Shown: piece by piece, positions 1 through 10,435 of the stretch
How the letters are laid out: every line of letters starts with the position of its first letter
Position numbering within the stretch: the first letter of the stretch is position 1
Assembly: GCF_017351175.1 (NCBI RefSeq)
Contig: NZ_JAFMPN010000014.1
Coordinates: 2,366-66,365 of the forward strand
Direction of reading: 5' to 3'
DNA from: Desulfovibrio sp. Huiquan2017
Lineage (GTDB): Bacteria > Desulfobacterota > Desulfovibrionia > Desulfovibrionales > Desulfovibrionaceae
DNA length: 64,000 nucleotides
The notes under the pieces: generated by a model
What the model was told of the DNA's origin: nothing
What the model saw: the letters and a program-made list of their open reading frames with translations, nothing else
The model's database searches: none
Program-made: the position numbers and the translations under genes

Positions 1-1
1 G

Positions 2-2720
<2,719 letters not shown>

Positions 2721-3338
2721 ATGAAAGGGCGCCCGGCTCTGATTCTTCTCGTCATTTTCGCCCTGGGGTTGCTTATCGGCCTGGGGGTGAATTCCCTTTT
2801 CTTTTCCGAGCCCATTCTGGAGGAAACCGGTACAGCCGAGCGGCCAAGGGCGTCGCGCGAGGAGATGTTCGCCGACGCCGACGTCTCGGCCGAGGACATC
2901 GAACTCGTCCAGGGCAAGCAGGGGGCCATGGCCTGGAAGTTGTTAGCCCGGAGTGCCAAGTACAACCAGGAACTCGGCATCATCGCCATGGATTTCCCCC
3001 AACTGACCGCCTTTTTCGGCGAGGATCGCCGGGAGGTCTACGTCCAGGCGGACCGTGGCGAGGTGGATCAGGAAAACGACAATCTGTCGTTGTACGACGG
3101 TGTCAGCGGGCGATTCGGCAACTTGGCCCTGGACGCCCAACATCTTGATTATGTGGGCGCAATAGGTAAGGTGTACCTCAAGGGCGGCGTCACTATGCGC
3201 CGACCGGACATGATTGTTCAGGCCAAGGCCATGGAACTCGACTTAGCCACGAACCAATTGGTGGCCGCGGGCGGCGTGGAAGCGTTGTTGGCCCCGGAAG
3301 GACTGGGAAGGAATCCTTTGCATGAAAACAAGGAATAA
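2721..3338 (+). CDS. lptC: LPS export system protein LptC
   Basis: LptC is the bitopic inner-membrane component that receives LPS from the LptB2FG extractor and passes it to LptA in the periplasm. The 205-residue product has one N-terminal membrane anchor at about residues 5-25 and then a periplasmic domain of alternating beta strands with the LptC/OstA-like pattern (YDGVSGRFGNLALDAQHLDY, KAMELDLATNQLVAAGGVE). Sequence conservation in this family is low, so position between kdsC and lptA is part of the evidence. Its 3' end overlaps lptA by 17 bases. lptD and lptFG are not in the window. Confidence 0.88.
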   Translation: MKGRPALILLVIFALGLLIGLGVNSLFFSEPILEETGTAERPRASREEMFADADVSAEDIELVQGKQGAMAWKLLARSAKYNQELGIIAMDFPQLTAFFGEDRREVYVQADRGEVDQENDNLSLYDGVSGRFGNLALDAQHLDYVGAIGKVYLKGGVTMRRPDMIVQAKAMELDLATNQLVAAGGVEALLAPEGLGRNPLHENKE

Positions 3339-4185
3339 GACGTTGCGGAAAACGGTTCGACGTATGGGAATGCTGCTGCTGCTGGCCCTGTTGCTGGTTC
3401 CGGTCAGAGCCCTGGCCCAGGACTGGGGCGAAGTGCGCGAGGCCACGGTCAACCTCAACGTGCGCAAGGCGCCCAATCCAGGGGCCGCGCATGTGGTCAC
3501 CCTGGCCAAGGGCCAGCGGGTGCGCACCGACTTCCCCGAAAACGGCTGGGTGGCCGTCTTCGAGTTGAGCGAAAAGGATCGCGACCCGGCCAAGGCCGTC
3601 GGGTACGCCAACGCGAAATTCCTCAAGGCTGTTGAGATGAAGAAGGCCGCGTCCACGCCCACTCCGGCGGCCCCCAAGATCGATTCCGGAGAAGGGCAGG
3701 TCACGGGTGCTGTGGCTGAAACACCGCCGCCCGCCCCCATTCCGGTGGGCATGGATCCGAACCGTCTGCCGGTGAAGATCACTTCCGATCGCATGACCTA
3801 CAATGAAACCGGCAAGGTCATTTCCTTCGTGGGTAACGTGGTCGCTACCCATGGCGAACTGACCCTCTGGGCCGACAGGCTTTCGGCCTTTCTCGCGTCC
3901 AGCTCCGACAAGAAATTTTCCGCCGATAGCGTTGACCGCATCGTGGCCGAAGGCAAAGTCCGGGCACGGAAGGGGACCACCGAAGGAACCTGCGGCAAGC
4001 TGACCTACTTGGTGGGGCCGCAACTCCTCAAGATGGAGCAGAATCCCAAACTCCAGGATGGCCCCAACTCCTTGACCGGCGAAGTCATCAATTTCCACAT
4101 CAAAGACGATCGATCCGAGGTCATCGGCGGCGAACAGCGCGTCAAGGCCGTCTTCATGACTCCCGGCAATCTCAAGGTGCAGTAG
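3322..4185 (+). CDS. lptA: LPS transport periplasmic protein LptA with N-terminal SH3b domain
   Basis: LptA forms the periplasmic beta-jellyroll bridge that carries LPS to the outer membrane. The 287-residue product is about 100 residues longer than E. coli LptA. It begins with a signal peptide (residues 1-32, ending ALAQ), followed by a bacterial SH3 domain at about 34-95 (NLNVRKAPNPGA, then LAKGQRVRT), a Pro/Ala linker to about residue 130, and the OstA/LptA domain at about 140-275 (ITSDRMTYNETGKVISFVGN). SH3b domains commonly bind peptidoglycan or proteins, so the fusion may tether the bridge to the cell wall; that is inference. The stop abuts the lptB start. Confidence 0.9.
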   Translation: MKTRNKTLRKTVRRMGMLLLLALLLVPVRALAQDWGEVREATVNLNVRKAPNPGAAHVVTLAKGQRVRTDFPENGWVAVFELSEKDRDPAKAVGYANAKFLKAVEMKKAASTPTPAAPKIDSGEGQVTGAVAETPPPAPIPVGMDPNRLPVKITSDRMTYNETGKVISFVGNVVATHGELTLWADRLSAFLASSSDKKFSADSVDRIVAEGKVRARKGTTEGTCGKLTYLVGPQLLKMEQNPKLQDGPNSLTGEVINFHIKDDRSEVIGGEQRVKAVFMTPGNLKVQ

Positions 4186-4911
4186 ATGGCGGAAGGTCTG
4201 CGCGCAACGAACCTGTCCAAGCGGTACGGACAGAAAGAGGTCGTCCACGGCATCAACATAGAGGTCAACACGCGCGAGGTGGTCGGCCTGCTCGGTCCCA
4301 ATGGCGCGGGCAAGACGACCACGTTCTACATGCTCGTGGGCATTGTTCAGCCCAACACCGGCGAGGTGTCGCTGAACGGCCAGCCGCTCACGGACAAGCC
4401 CCTGCACGAGCGCGCCCGCCTCGGCGTCAGCTATCTGCCCCAGGAAAGCTCCATCTTCAAAAAGCTTACCGTGCGCCAGAATCTCCAGATCATCCTGGAG
4501 CAGACCAACCTGACTTCACGGCAGCAGCGGGCCCGGGCCGAGGAACTCATGGAGATGTTCACCATCACCAAGCTGGCGGACCAGGCGGCCATGTTCCTGT
4601 CCGGCGGCGAGCGGCGCAGGCTTGAGATCGCCCGGGCGCTCATCCTCGATCCGCAGTTCATTCTTCTGGACGAACCGTTCGCGGGCATCGACCCCATTGC
4701 GGTCATCGACATCCAGGAAATAATCTCCGTGCTCAAGTCCATGGAGATCGGCATCCTCATTTCCGACCACAATGTCCGGGAGACCCTGAACATTTGCGAT
4801 CGTGCCTACCTTGTCTACGAAGGGACGGTCATTCTGGAGGGAGCCCCGTCTGAAATCGTCACATCCAGCCGCGCCCGGCAGATCTATCTGGGCGAAGATT
4901 TTCATCTCTGA
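4186..4911 (+). CDS. lptB: LPS export ABC transporter ATP-binding protein
   Basis: LptB is the cytoplasmic ATPase of the LptB2FG complex that drives LPS out of the inner membrane. The 241-residue protein has all ABC landmarks in order: Walker A GPNGAGKTTT (about residue 38), the Q-loop YLPQESSIF, signature LSGGERRR, Walker B LLDEPFAGIDP and the switch His in ISDHNVRE. FAGIDP is typical of LptB rather than of other ABC ATPases. It is the last gene of the pyrG-kdsAC-lptCAB run and is followed by a hairpin with a T-tract. Confidence 0.96.
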   Translation: MAEGLRATNLSKRYGQKEVVHGINIEVNTREVVGLLGPNGAGKTTTFYMLVGIVQPNTGEVSLNGQPLTDKPLHERARLGVSYLPQESSIFKKLTVRQNLQIILEQTNLTSRQQRARAEELMEMFTITKLADQAAMFLSGGERRRLEIARALILDPQFILLDEPFAGIDPIAVIDIQEIISVLKSMEIGILISDHNVRETLNICDRAYLVYEGTVILEGAPSEIVTSSRARQIYLGEDFHL

Positions 4912-4953
4912 TCTCCTTGCCCTTATCTTTTTTTCGCTTTCCCGATTTACACC

Positions 4954-4979
4954 GTACCCAAAGGTTGGTACACTTTTTT
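4954..4979 (+). terminator. candidate intrinsic terminator after lptB
   Basis: A GTACC/GGTAC stem with an 8-base loop is followed two bases later by six T. The stem is short (5 bp), so read-through into rpoN is likely. Confidence 0.45.
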
Positions 4980-5037
4980 CATACCATCAATGTGCCCTGT
5001 GTATTTACAATAGAAACAGGATGTTATCACTATTGTG

Positions 5038-5066
5038 TTGCATCCTTAAATTCTCTGTGGCATAGT
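5038..5066 (+). promoter_or_regulatory. candidate sigma-70-type promoter for rpoN
   Basis: TTGCAT and CATAGT are separated by 17 bases, with the predicted start site about 77 bases upstream of the rpoN ATG. Both boxes are imperfect (3/6 and 4/6 matches to consensus), so this is only a candidate. Confidence 0.3.
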
Positions 5067-5150
5067 TGGTTTGAAAAAAATGGTGGGCGGGCGAAAAAAA
5101 TTTTCGTTATCCAGCAGCCGATAAATACAACTTCAAGCGAGTGACGAATC

Positions 5151-6560
5151 ATGGGATTGGAACTTCGGCAACAGCTCAAGCTCTCTCAGCAACTGGTCAT
5201 GACGCCCCAGTTGCAGCAGGCCATCAAGCTGCTGCAGTTATCGCGTCTTGAACTACTGGAGACGGTGCAGCAGGAATTGTTGGAGAATCCCTTTCTTGAT
5301 GAGACCGAAACCGACACCGAGGTCCCAGACAAAGCGGAGGCCCTGACCGAATCCCAGGCCGAGGAGGAGTTGGTCCGCAACGCCGACTGGGAAAACTATC
5401 TCGGCGAATTTTCCTCCACCTCCAAGCAGGCCATGTCCCGCGACATGGAAATGCCGGAAGAGGGTATGTCCTTCGAGGCGCGGCTGGCCTCCAAGCCTTC
5501 CTTGGAAGGGCATCTCAACTGGCAGATGCGTCTGTCCAGCTTTTCGGAGCAGGAATTGGCCATCGGGGACGTCATCATCGGCAATCTCGATTCAAACGGC
5601 TACCTGCAGGCGTCCATGGCGGAGTTGGGTGCCATGGTCCAGGCCTCCGAGGAGGAGATCGAATCCGTCCTGTTGCGCATCCAGCATTTGGACCCTGTGG
5701 GCGTGGGTGCCCGCAGCCCGCAGGAATGCCTGCTGGTCCAGATGGAAGTCCTGGGCTACGACGACCCGACTCTGGTCTCCCTGGTGCGCGACCATCTGGA
5801 GGATCTGGAAAAGAATCGCTACAAGCCGTTGGCGCGCAAATTCAAAATCTCCATGGACGAGCTCAAGGCATACCTGGACCTGCTCCAGACGCTCGATCCC
5901 ATGCCCGGCGCCAATTTCTCCAGCACCGAGCCGCATTACGTCAGCCCGGACGTGTTCGTCTACAAGTACGGCGAGGACTTCGTCATCATCCTCAACGAGG
6001 ACGGCATGCCCCGGTTGCAGATGAATACCTTCTACGTGGATTCCATGAAGGGCGCGGCCGACAAGGAGAAGGAATATTTTCAGGAAAAGATGCGTTCCGC
6101 CGCATGGTTGATGAAAAGTCTGTACCAGCGGCAGCGAACCCTGTATAAAGTGGTTGAAAGCATCGTCGGTTTTCAAAGAGCCTTCTTCGAAGAAGGCGTG
6201 ACAAAGCTCAAACCCTTGATCCTCAAGGAGGTAGCGGAAGATATCGAAATGCACGAATCCACCGTGAGCCGGATCACGACGAACAAGTATGTTTCGACTC
6301 CCCACGGCATTTTCGAGCTGAAGTTTTTCTTCAACTCGGCCTTGGATCTGAACGACGGTTCCCAGGTGGGCTCGGAGAGCGTCAAGGCGCTCATCAAGCA
6401 AATGATCGCAGACGAAGACACGAAGAAACCGCTCAGTGACGAGCGCATCGGCGAGATCCTCCAGGAAAAACTGGAAGTGAATATCGCCCGGCGTACGGTC
6501 GCCAAGTACCGCTCGGCCATGGGCATTCCTTCATCTTCAAAACGCAAGCAGTACTTCTAG
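5151..6560 (+). CDS. rpoN: RNA polymerase sigma-54 factor
   Basis: Sigma-54 directs RNA polymerase to -24/-12 promoters and needs AAA+ activators to open DNA. The 469-residue protein shows the Gln/Leu-rich region I that contacts activators (starting LELRQQLKLSQQLVMTPQLQ), an acidic region II at about 50-115, the core-binding and HTH regions (HESTVSRITTNKYV), and the C-terminal RpoN box ARRTVAKYR near residues 451-459 that reads the -24 element. It heads the conserved rpoN-hpf-ptsN-rapZ neighbourhood. Many flagellar and metabolic genes in Desulfovibrio use sigma-54. Confidence 0.97.
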   Translation: MGLELRQQLKLSQQLVMTPQLQQAIKLLQLSRLELLETVQQELLENPFLDETETDTEVPDKAEALTESQAEEELVRNADWENYLGEFSSTSKQAMSRDMEMPEEGMSFEARLASKPSLEGHLNWQMRLSSFSEQELAIGDVIIGNLDSNGYLQASMAELGAMVQASEEEIESVLLRIQHLDPVGVGARSPQECLLVQMEVLGYDDPTLVSLVRDHLEDLEKNRYKPLARKFKISMDELKAYLDLLQTLDPMPGANFSSTEPHYVSPDVFVYKYGEDFVIILNEDGMPRLQMNTFYVDSMKGAADKEKEYFQEKMRSAAWLMKSLYQRQRTLYKVVESIVGFQRAFFEEGVTKLKPLILKEVAEDIEMHESTVSRITTNKYVSTPHGIFELKFFFNSALDLNDGSQVGSESVKALIKQMIADEDTKKPLSDERIGEILQEKLEVNIARRTVAKYRSAMGIPSSSKRKQYF

Positions 6561-6593
6561 AACTGTTTGGCACTCTCAACCAGGAGGCGGCGT

Positions 6594-7136
6594 ATGAACA
6601 TCAGCTTCACTTTCAAGAACTTCGAGCCTTCCGATCACCTCAAGGGGTATGCGGAAAAGCGTTTTGAAAAGGTAGCAAAATACGTTTCCGATGCGGAGGC
6701 AGATCTCCAAGTCAATCTGCTGGTCGATAAGTTCCGCCACAAGGCGGACGTGATCCTGAACTCGGATCGCATTCATATCTCGGCCTATGAAGACTCGGAA
6801 GACATGTATTCCACCATTGACATGGTCCTGGACAAGCTGGAAGCCCAGCTCCGCAAGATGCGGGAAAAGATGAAGAACCGCCCCAGACAGGCGCGTCCGA
6901 ATAAAATGGTGCAGATGAACTACCTGTCCTATGAGGACCTCGCTGCCGGTTCATCCCCCACCATCGTAGGCACCGATGCATACGAGCCCAAGCCCATGTC
7001 CGTGGACGAGGCCGCCATGCAGCTCGATGCCCTTGACAATGAATTCCTGGTCTTCCGCAATGCGGAAACCGAAGGCGTTAACGTAATATACAAGAGGAAG
7101 AACGGCGATTACGGCCTGATCGACCCTGGTAACTAA
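6594..7136 (+). CDS. hpf: ribosome hibernation-promoting factor, long form
   Basis: HPF binds the 30S decoding centre in slow growth and drives ribosome dimerisation. The 180-residue product is the long form: an N-terminal S30AE domain (MNISFTFKNFEPSDHLKGYA) and a C-terminal dimerisation domain (EFLVFRNAETEGVNVIYKRK). The frame is open upstream to a TTG at 6567, but an AGGAGG at 6582-6587 sits 6 bases before the ATG at 6594, and this ATG matches the conserved start, so I use it. Next gene, ptsN, starts 2 bases after the stop. Confidence 0.95.
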   Translation: MNISFTFKNFEPSDHLKGYAEKRFEKVAKYVSDAEADLQVNLLVDKFRHKADVILNSDRIHISAYEDSEDMYSTIDMVLDKLEAQLRKMREKMKNRPRQARPNKMVQMNYLSYEDLAAGSSPTIVGTDAYEPKPMSVDEAAMQLDALDNEFLVFRNAETEGVNVIYKRKNGDYGLIDPGN

Positions 7137-7138
7137 GC

Positions 7139-7588
7139 ATGAAACTCAGTGATTACCTGGCGAAGGAGCTGATCCTTCCCGAACTCGCGTCCGAGACCAA
7201 ATCGGACGTTCTGCAAGAACTCGTCGCCCCCTTGGGCGAACAATATCCAGAGATGGACACGGACCATGCGGTCCGTGTCCTTCTCGATCGTGAACGGCTC
7301 GGCTCCACTGGCATTGGGGACGGTATCGCCATTCCCCACGGCAAGCTCGAAGACCTGGAAAAGGTCATCGTGGTCGTGGGCCGCAGCCACAAGGGTGTGG
7401 AATTCGAGGCCCTGGACCATAGTCCCTGCACCATCTTTTTTTTGGTGCTGGCCCCGGAGCAGGTAGCGGGCATGCACCTGCGCGTCCTGGCGCAGATCTC
7501 CCGTCTTCTCAAGGACGAGGAATTCCGCAAGGCGTTTCTGGCGGCCGAAGACCTTGAGGCCCTCTGGGCCCTGCTCAAGAGCGTATAA
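7139..7588 (+). CDS. ptsN: PTS IIA-like nitrogen-regulatory protein
   Basis: EIIA-Ntr is the terminal phospho-acceptor of the regulatory PTS; it controls targets instead of transporting sugar. The 149-residue protein is a fructose/mannitol-type EIIA domain with the phosphorylated His67 in IAIPHGK. Its position after rpoN and hpf and before rapZ is the classical arrangement. EI-Ntr and NPr are not in the window, so its phosphate donor cannot be named from this sequence. Confidence 0.93.
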   Translation: MKLSDYLAKELILPELASETKSDVLQELVAPLGEQYPEMDTDHAVRVLLDRERLGSTGIGDGIAIPHGKLEDLEKVIVVVGRSHKGVEFEALDHSPCTIFFLVLAPEQVAGMHLRVLAQISRLLKDEEFRKAFLAAEDLEALWALLKSV

Positions 7589-7605
7589 CCCCGGGACGGA
7601 CACCG

Positions 7606-8487
7606 TTGACCGCGACCAATCCTTTTCCCGTGGTGATCGTCACCGGGCTCTCCGGGTCCGGCAAGAGCACCGCCCTCAAGGTCTTTGAAGATCTGGGCTT
7701 CTTCTGTATCGACGGACTGCCGTCCGAGATATCGCCCAAGCTGGCCGACCTCATCCTCAAATTCGATACCAAGTATCGCGGCCTGGCGCTGGGCATGGAC
7801 CTGCGCCAGTTCGAGTTCGTGGACGGATGGGGACAGGCCCTGAAGGGGTTCGCCGAGCTCGGCATAACCCCGCAGGTCCTCTTTCTTGAAGCCAAGATGA
7901 GCGAACTGGTCCGGCGTTATGCGACCACCCGCCGGCCGCATCCGCTGGAGAGCCGCAACCTGGGCCTGGAAGCGGCGTTGGAAATGGAAAAAAAGCTGCT
8001 GGAGCCGGTCCGTTCCGGCGCGGCCCTGGTCCTGGACACCACGGACTACTCCATCCACGACCTGCGCCGGGTCATTCAGGCGAAGTGGTCATCCCTGGAA
8101 ACGGTGGGTATGGGCATGCGGGTGCACATCATCACCTTCGGCTTCAAGTACGGCGTGCCGTCCGAGGCGGATCTGGTCTTCGATCTCCGTTTTCTGCCCA
8201 ATCCTTATTTCGACAAATCCCTGCGGTCCTTGTCCGGCCTGGACAAGGCCGTGTCCACCTACGTCCTGGACAATCCCACGGGGCAAGGGTTCATTCAACG
8301 TTTCAAAGATTTTCTGCTTTATATCCTGCCGCTTTACGCTGAAGAAGGACGCTACAGGATCACCCTGGCCTTAGGCTGCACCGGCGGCCGGCATCGGTCG
8401 GTTTCCGTGGCCGAGTCGGTGCTGGCAACCCTGAAGGAAAAAGGGTATACGGTTTCGATCGAACATCGACATATGGAACTCGGTTAG
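7606..8487 (+). CDS. rapZ: RapZ/YvcJ family nucleotide-binding protein
   Basis: In E. coli RapZ is an RNase E adaptor that tunes glucosamine-6-phosphate synthase through small RNAs; elsewhere the family is known as a P-loop ATPase/GTPase. The 293-residue protein has Walker A at residues 14-21 (GLSGSGKS), ARLR-type arginines in the middle, and the C-terminal domain signature [11 protein letters not shown]. The start is a TTG at 7606; the protein would have only a few residues before the P-loop strand if a later GTG were used. It ends 2 bases before the EIIA gene, so it is probably co-translated with the PTS genes. Confidence 0.92.
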   Translation: MTATNPFPVVIVTGLSGSGKSTALKVFEDLGFFCIDGLPSEISPKLADLILKFDTKYRGLALGMDLRQFEFVDGWGQALKGFAELGITPQVLFLEAKMSELVRRYATTRRPHPLESRNLGLEAALEMEKKLLEPVRSGAALVLDTTDYSIHDLRRVIQAKWSSLETVGMGMRVHIITFGFKYGVPSEADLVFDLRFLPNPYFDKSLRSLSGLDKAVSTYVLDNPTGQGFIQRFKDFLLYILPLYAEEGRYRITLALGCTGGRHRSVSVAESVLATLKEKGYTVSIEHRHMELG

Positions 8488-8489
8488 AC

Positions 8490-8927
8490 ATGGTTGCAAA
8501 GACTGACAAAAAAGACGGCGTGATCGGCGTGGTGCTGGTTACCCACGGCAGCTTCGGCGAGACCCTGCTCGGGGCGGCCGAGATGGTTCTGGGCCCCCAG
8601 GACAATTGTCTGGCCGTGGGCATCGACGTGAACAAGGGCGTGGACGAAGCCCTGGAAGGCGTGCGCAAGGCGATCCAGTCCGTGGAGCAGGGCAAGGGCG
8701 TCCTGGCCCTGACCGATCTGTTCGGCGGTTCGCCCACGACCATGTCCCTTTCCCTGATGAAGTCGGAAAACCTTGAAGTCATCACCGGCGTCAACCTGCC
8801 CATGCTCGTGGCCACCCTGCAATCCCGTTCCCTGAAACTCCACGACCTGGCCGAAAAGGCCATGGAAGCAGGGCAGCAAGGGATCAAGGTCGCTGGGGCT
8901 ATGCTGCGCAAGAAAGCGAAAAAGTAG
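8490..8927 (+). CDS. mannose-family PTS EIIA component
   Basis: A 145-residue single-domain EIIA of the mannose/fructose/sorbose superfamily. The strand VVLVTHGSFGE places the phosphorylated His at residue 19, and LTDLFGGSPTT is the second conserved motif. In transporters this domain takes phosphate from HPr and gives it to EIIB. Here it follows rapZ and precedes EIIB and EIIC homologues, without an EIID gene. It could serve a regulatory phosphorelay rather than sugar uptake; the sequence alone does not decide this. Confidence 0.9.
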   Translation: MVAKTDKKDGVIGVVLVTHGSFGETLLGAAEMVLGPQDNCLAVGIDVNKGVDEALEGVRKAIQSVEQGKGVLALTDLFGGSPTTMSLSLMKSENLEVITGVNLPMLVATLQSRSLKLHDLAEKAMEAGQQGIKVAGAMLRKKAKK

Positions 8928-8937
8928 GGACCGCGCC

Positions 8938-9402
8938 GTGACGTTTGTTCGTATAGACAACCGCTTGATTCACGGCCAGATCATTGAGACGTGGCTGCCC
9001 TATACCGGCGCCAAGACGGTCATCGTGGCCAACGACGAATTGGCTCACGACATCCTCCAGCAGGAAATCATGTCCCTGGCCATCCCCCAGGCGGTGAAGA
9101 GTTCCTTCGTTACCGTGGACGAGGTGCCCTCGGCCATTGCCCGACTCGGCTCCAACGTCGGCGACGACGGGGCCATCATTCTTTTTTCCAACTGCGCCGA
9201 TGCCCGCCGGGCCTTTGATTCCGGCTTCGGCTTCCATGTGCTTAACGTCGGCAACATCCACTACAGCCCGGGCAAGCGACAGATATCCCCAAGCGTGGCC
9301 TTGTCCGACGAGGACGAGACCTGCCTGCGTCAGTTGAACCGCCAGGGCGTGGAACTCGATTTCCGCTGCGTGCCCAACGACCCCGTACAGGTGAGGTTCT
9401 AG
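8938..9402 (+). CDS. mannose-family PTS EIIB component
   Basis: A 154-residue EIIB of the mannose/sorbose family. The N-terminal signature FVRIDNRLIHGQI carries the phosphorylated His at residue 12, and the fold continues with VIVANDELAHD and HVLNVGNIHYSPGKRQIS. It starts at GTG 8938 with AGGGA a few bases upstream. It would pass phosphate from the adjacent EIIA to a sugar bound by EIIC/EIID. Its stop lies 3 bases before the ATG of the EIIC candidate. Confidence 0.9.
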   Translation: MTFVRIDNRLIHGQIIETWLPYTGAKTVIVANDELAHDILQQEIMSLAIPQAVKSSFVTVDEVPSAIARLGSNVGDDGAIILFSNCADARRAFDSGFGFHVLNVGNIHYSPGKRQISPSVALSDEDETCLRQLNRQGVELDFRCVPNDPVQVRF

Positions 9403-9405
9403 GCC

Positions 9406-10109
9406 ATGCTCATGCAACACTCCCTCGCTTGGTTCGCCCTGGTCGCTTTTTTTTTGCCCTCTTTTCCCAATTCCGTTCGTCGCTGACCATCGGTCTGCTT
9501 GAACGGCCCCTGGTGGTCGGCTTCTTCTGGGGCGCAGCCACCGGTGAATACACCACCAGCCTGTATATCGCCATATTCTTCGAACTGTTTTGGCTCGACC
9601 TCATCCCGGCCGGTACGTATATTCCACCACAACTCACGGCGGCCACCTTTGCGGCCCTGACCCTGACCACATGGTTCGGCCTCGAGCAGCCGTCCAGGAT
9701 CATGCTCGTGCTTTTCGCCAGTATGCCGCTGGCCTGGATCGGCACCAAGGTGGAAGGGTGGCTCCGCGAGCGGGAGCAGGGCAGTTACAACGCACTGCTC
9801 AACTGGGCGCGCAATCCCGATTCCAAGCATCTGCCCGGTGCCCTGGTCCTGCGCTCCATGGCGCGCGGGCTGGTCATGAGCTGGGTGACTTTTCTAGCGG
9901 CGGTCCTCATTCTCAAGGAAGCGTTCGAGCTTTTTTTCGCCCTGTACCCATCCCTCTTCACTCATCTGGATGTAACCTGGGCCCACCTTTGGGTGGCCGC
10001 CTCCCTGGGCGGACTCATGGCCCTGCGCCTGAAGCGGGCCTACGTCATCCTGGCCACGGGCATCATCCTTGTTGCCTTGTTCCTGCTTCTGCCCAATCTG
10101 TGGGCGTGA
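9406..10109 (+). CDS. mannose-family PTS EIIC-like membrane protein, needs -1 frameshift at T9
   Basis: The body of this gene (from about 9447) encodes a roughly 220-residue polytopic protein resembling mannose-family EIIC, with TIGLLERPLVVGFFWG and GTYIPPQ, about six hydrophobic segments, and a hydrophobic C-terminus. The best start, ATG 9406 with GAGGT at 9393-9397, is in another frame: it reads a hydrophobic peptide (MLMQHSLAWFALVA) and would stop at 9484-9486. A -1 slip in the nine T at 9447-9455 joins both parts into a 234-residue protein. Without it, translation would have to start at TTG 9429, which lacks a Shine-Dalgarno sequence and adds an atypical VRPGR segment. Sequencing error, transcript slippage or decay are all possible. 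Confidence 0.7.
9447..9455 (+). other. T9 homopolymer at the EIIC frame break
   Basis: Nine consecutive T where frame 1 (from ATG 9406) and frame 3 (the EIIC body) meet. One extra U in the RNA, or a -1 ribosomal slip, restores the frame. Runs of this length are also prone to assembly indels. Confidence 0.75.
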
Positions 10110-10343
10110 TCCCGTCCCATCCCCCGACGCTTTTTCCCATTTGTCAGGCTTGTCCTTTCTTTGCGATCATATTCACATGGTTGGTGAGGACTCGGCCGCG
10201 TTCAAACATTTCCACCGGGCGAAACGGCAGGGTGGGAAATCCGCCGGAAGGCCTTGTGCCCCATGGTTTGCGGGAGGATTGTGCCGTTCCCGCAACGGAC
10301 GCAAATCTTTTCGCGCTTTTCTCACTTTGGCTGCGCTTTTAGC

Positions 10344-10372
10344 TTGGCAGTTTGGAGTGTTTGTGATATCTG
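10344..10372 (+). promoter_or_regulatory. candidate promoter of the pyrophosphatase gene
   Basis: TTGGCA (5/6 to the -35 consensus) and TATCTG are 17 bases apart, giving a leader of about 57 bases. The -10 box lies inside the 10361-10378 palindrome, so a bound regulator would occlude it. Confidence 0.4.
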
Positions 10373-10378
10373 TCACAT
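10361..10378. promoter_or_regulatory. Rex/CRP-type operator palindrome upstream of ppaC
   Basis: TTGTGATATCTGTCACAT matches TTGTGA-N6-TCACAA at 11 of 12 defined bases; the core TGTGA-N6-TCACA is perfect. This is the form bound by Rex in Desulfovibrio, and CRP/FNR-family proteins read a very similar site. It lies 58 bases upstream of the ppaC ATG. A similar site occurs upstream of adk. Confidence 0.6.
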
Positions 10379-10435
10379 TCTGTTTTTGATGCTCAATTTC
10401 CTTATACAGGATAATTCAATTTAGGAGGACTTAAT

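Larger units (their letters stand above)
10110..10435 (+). other. 326-base gene-free region between EIIC and pyrophosphatase
   Basis: No open frame with coding character. It holds an imperfect hairpin near 10208-10239 (TTTCCACC against GGTGGGAAA), a promoter candidate and a Rex/CRP-like palindrome near its right end, and a second promoter candidate TTGATG (10386-10391) with GATAAT (10410-10415) at 18-base spacing. I see no convincing terminator for the PTS genes. Confidence 0.6.

Noticed and set aside
9429-9446. TTG 9429 as the real start of the EIIC gene
   Set aside because: There is no Shine-Dalgarno and the added residues are hydrophilic and Arg/Pro-rich, unlike an EIIC N-terminus; kept only as an alternative.
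10200-10330. A riboswitch or small RNA upstream of ppaC
   Set aside because: There is one imperfect hairpin, but no match to a riboswitch class that I know and no intrinsic terminator.
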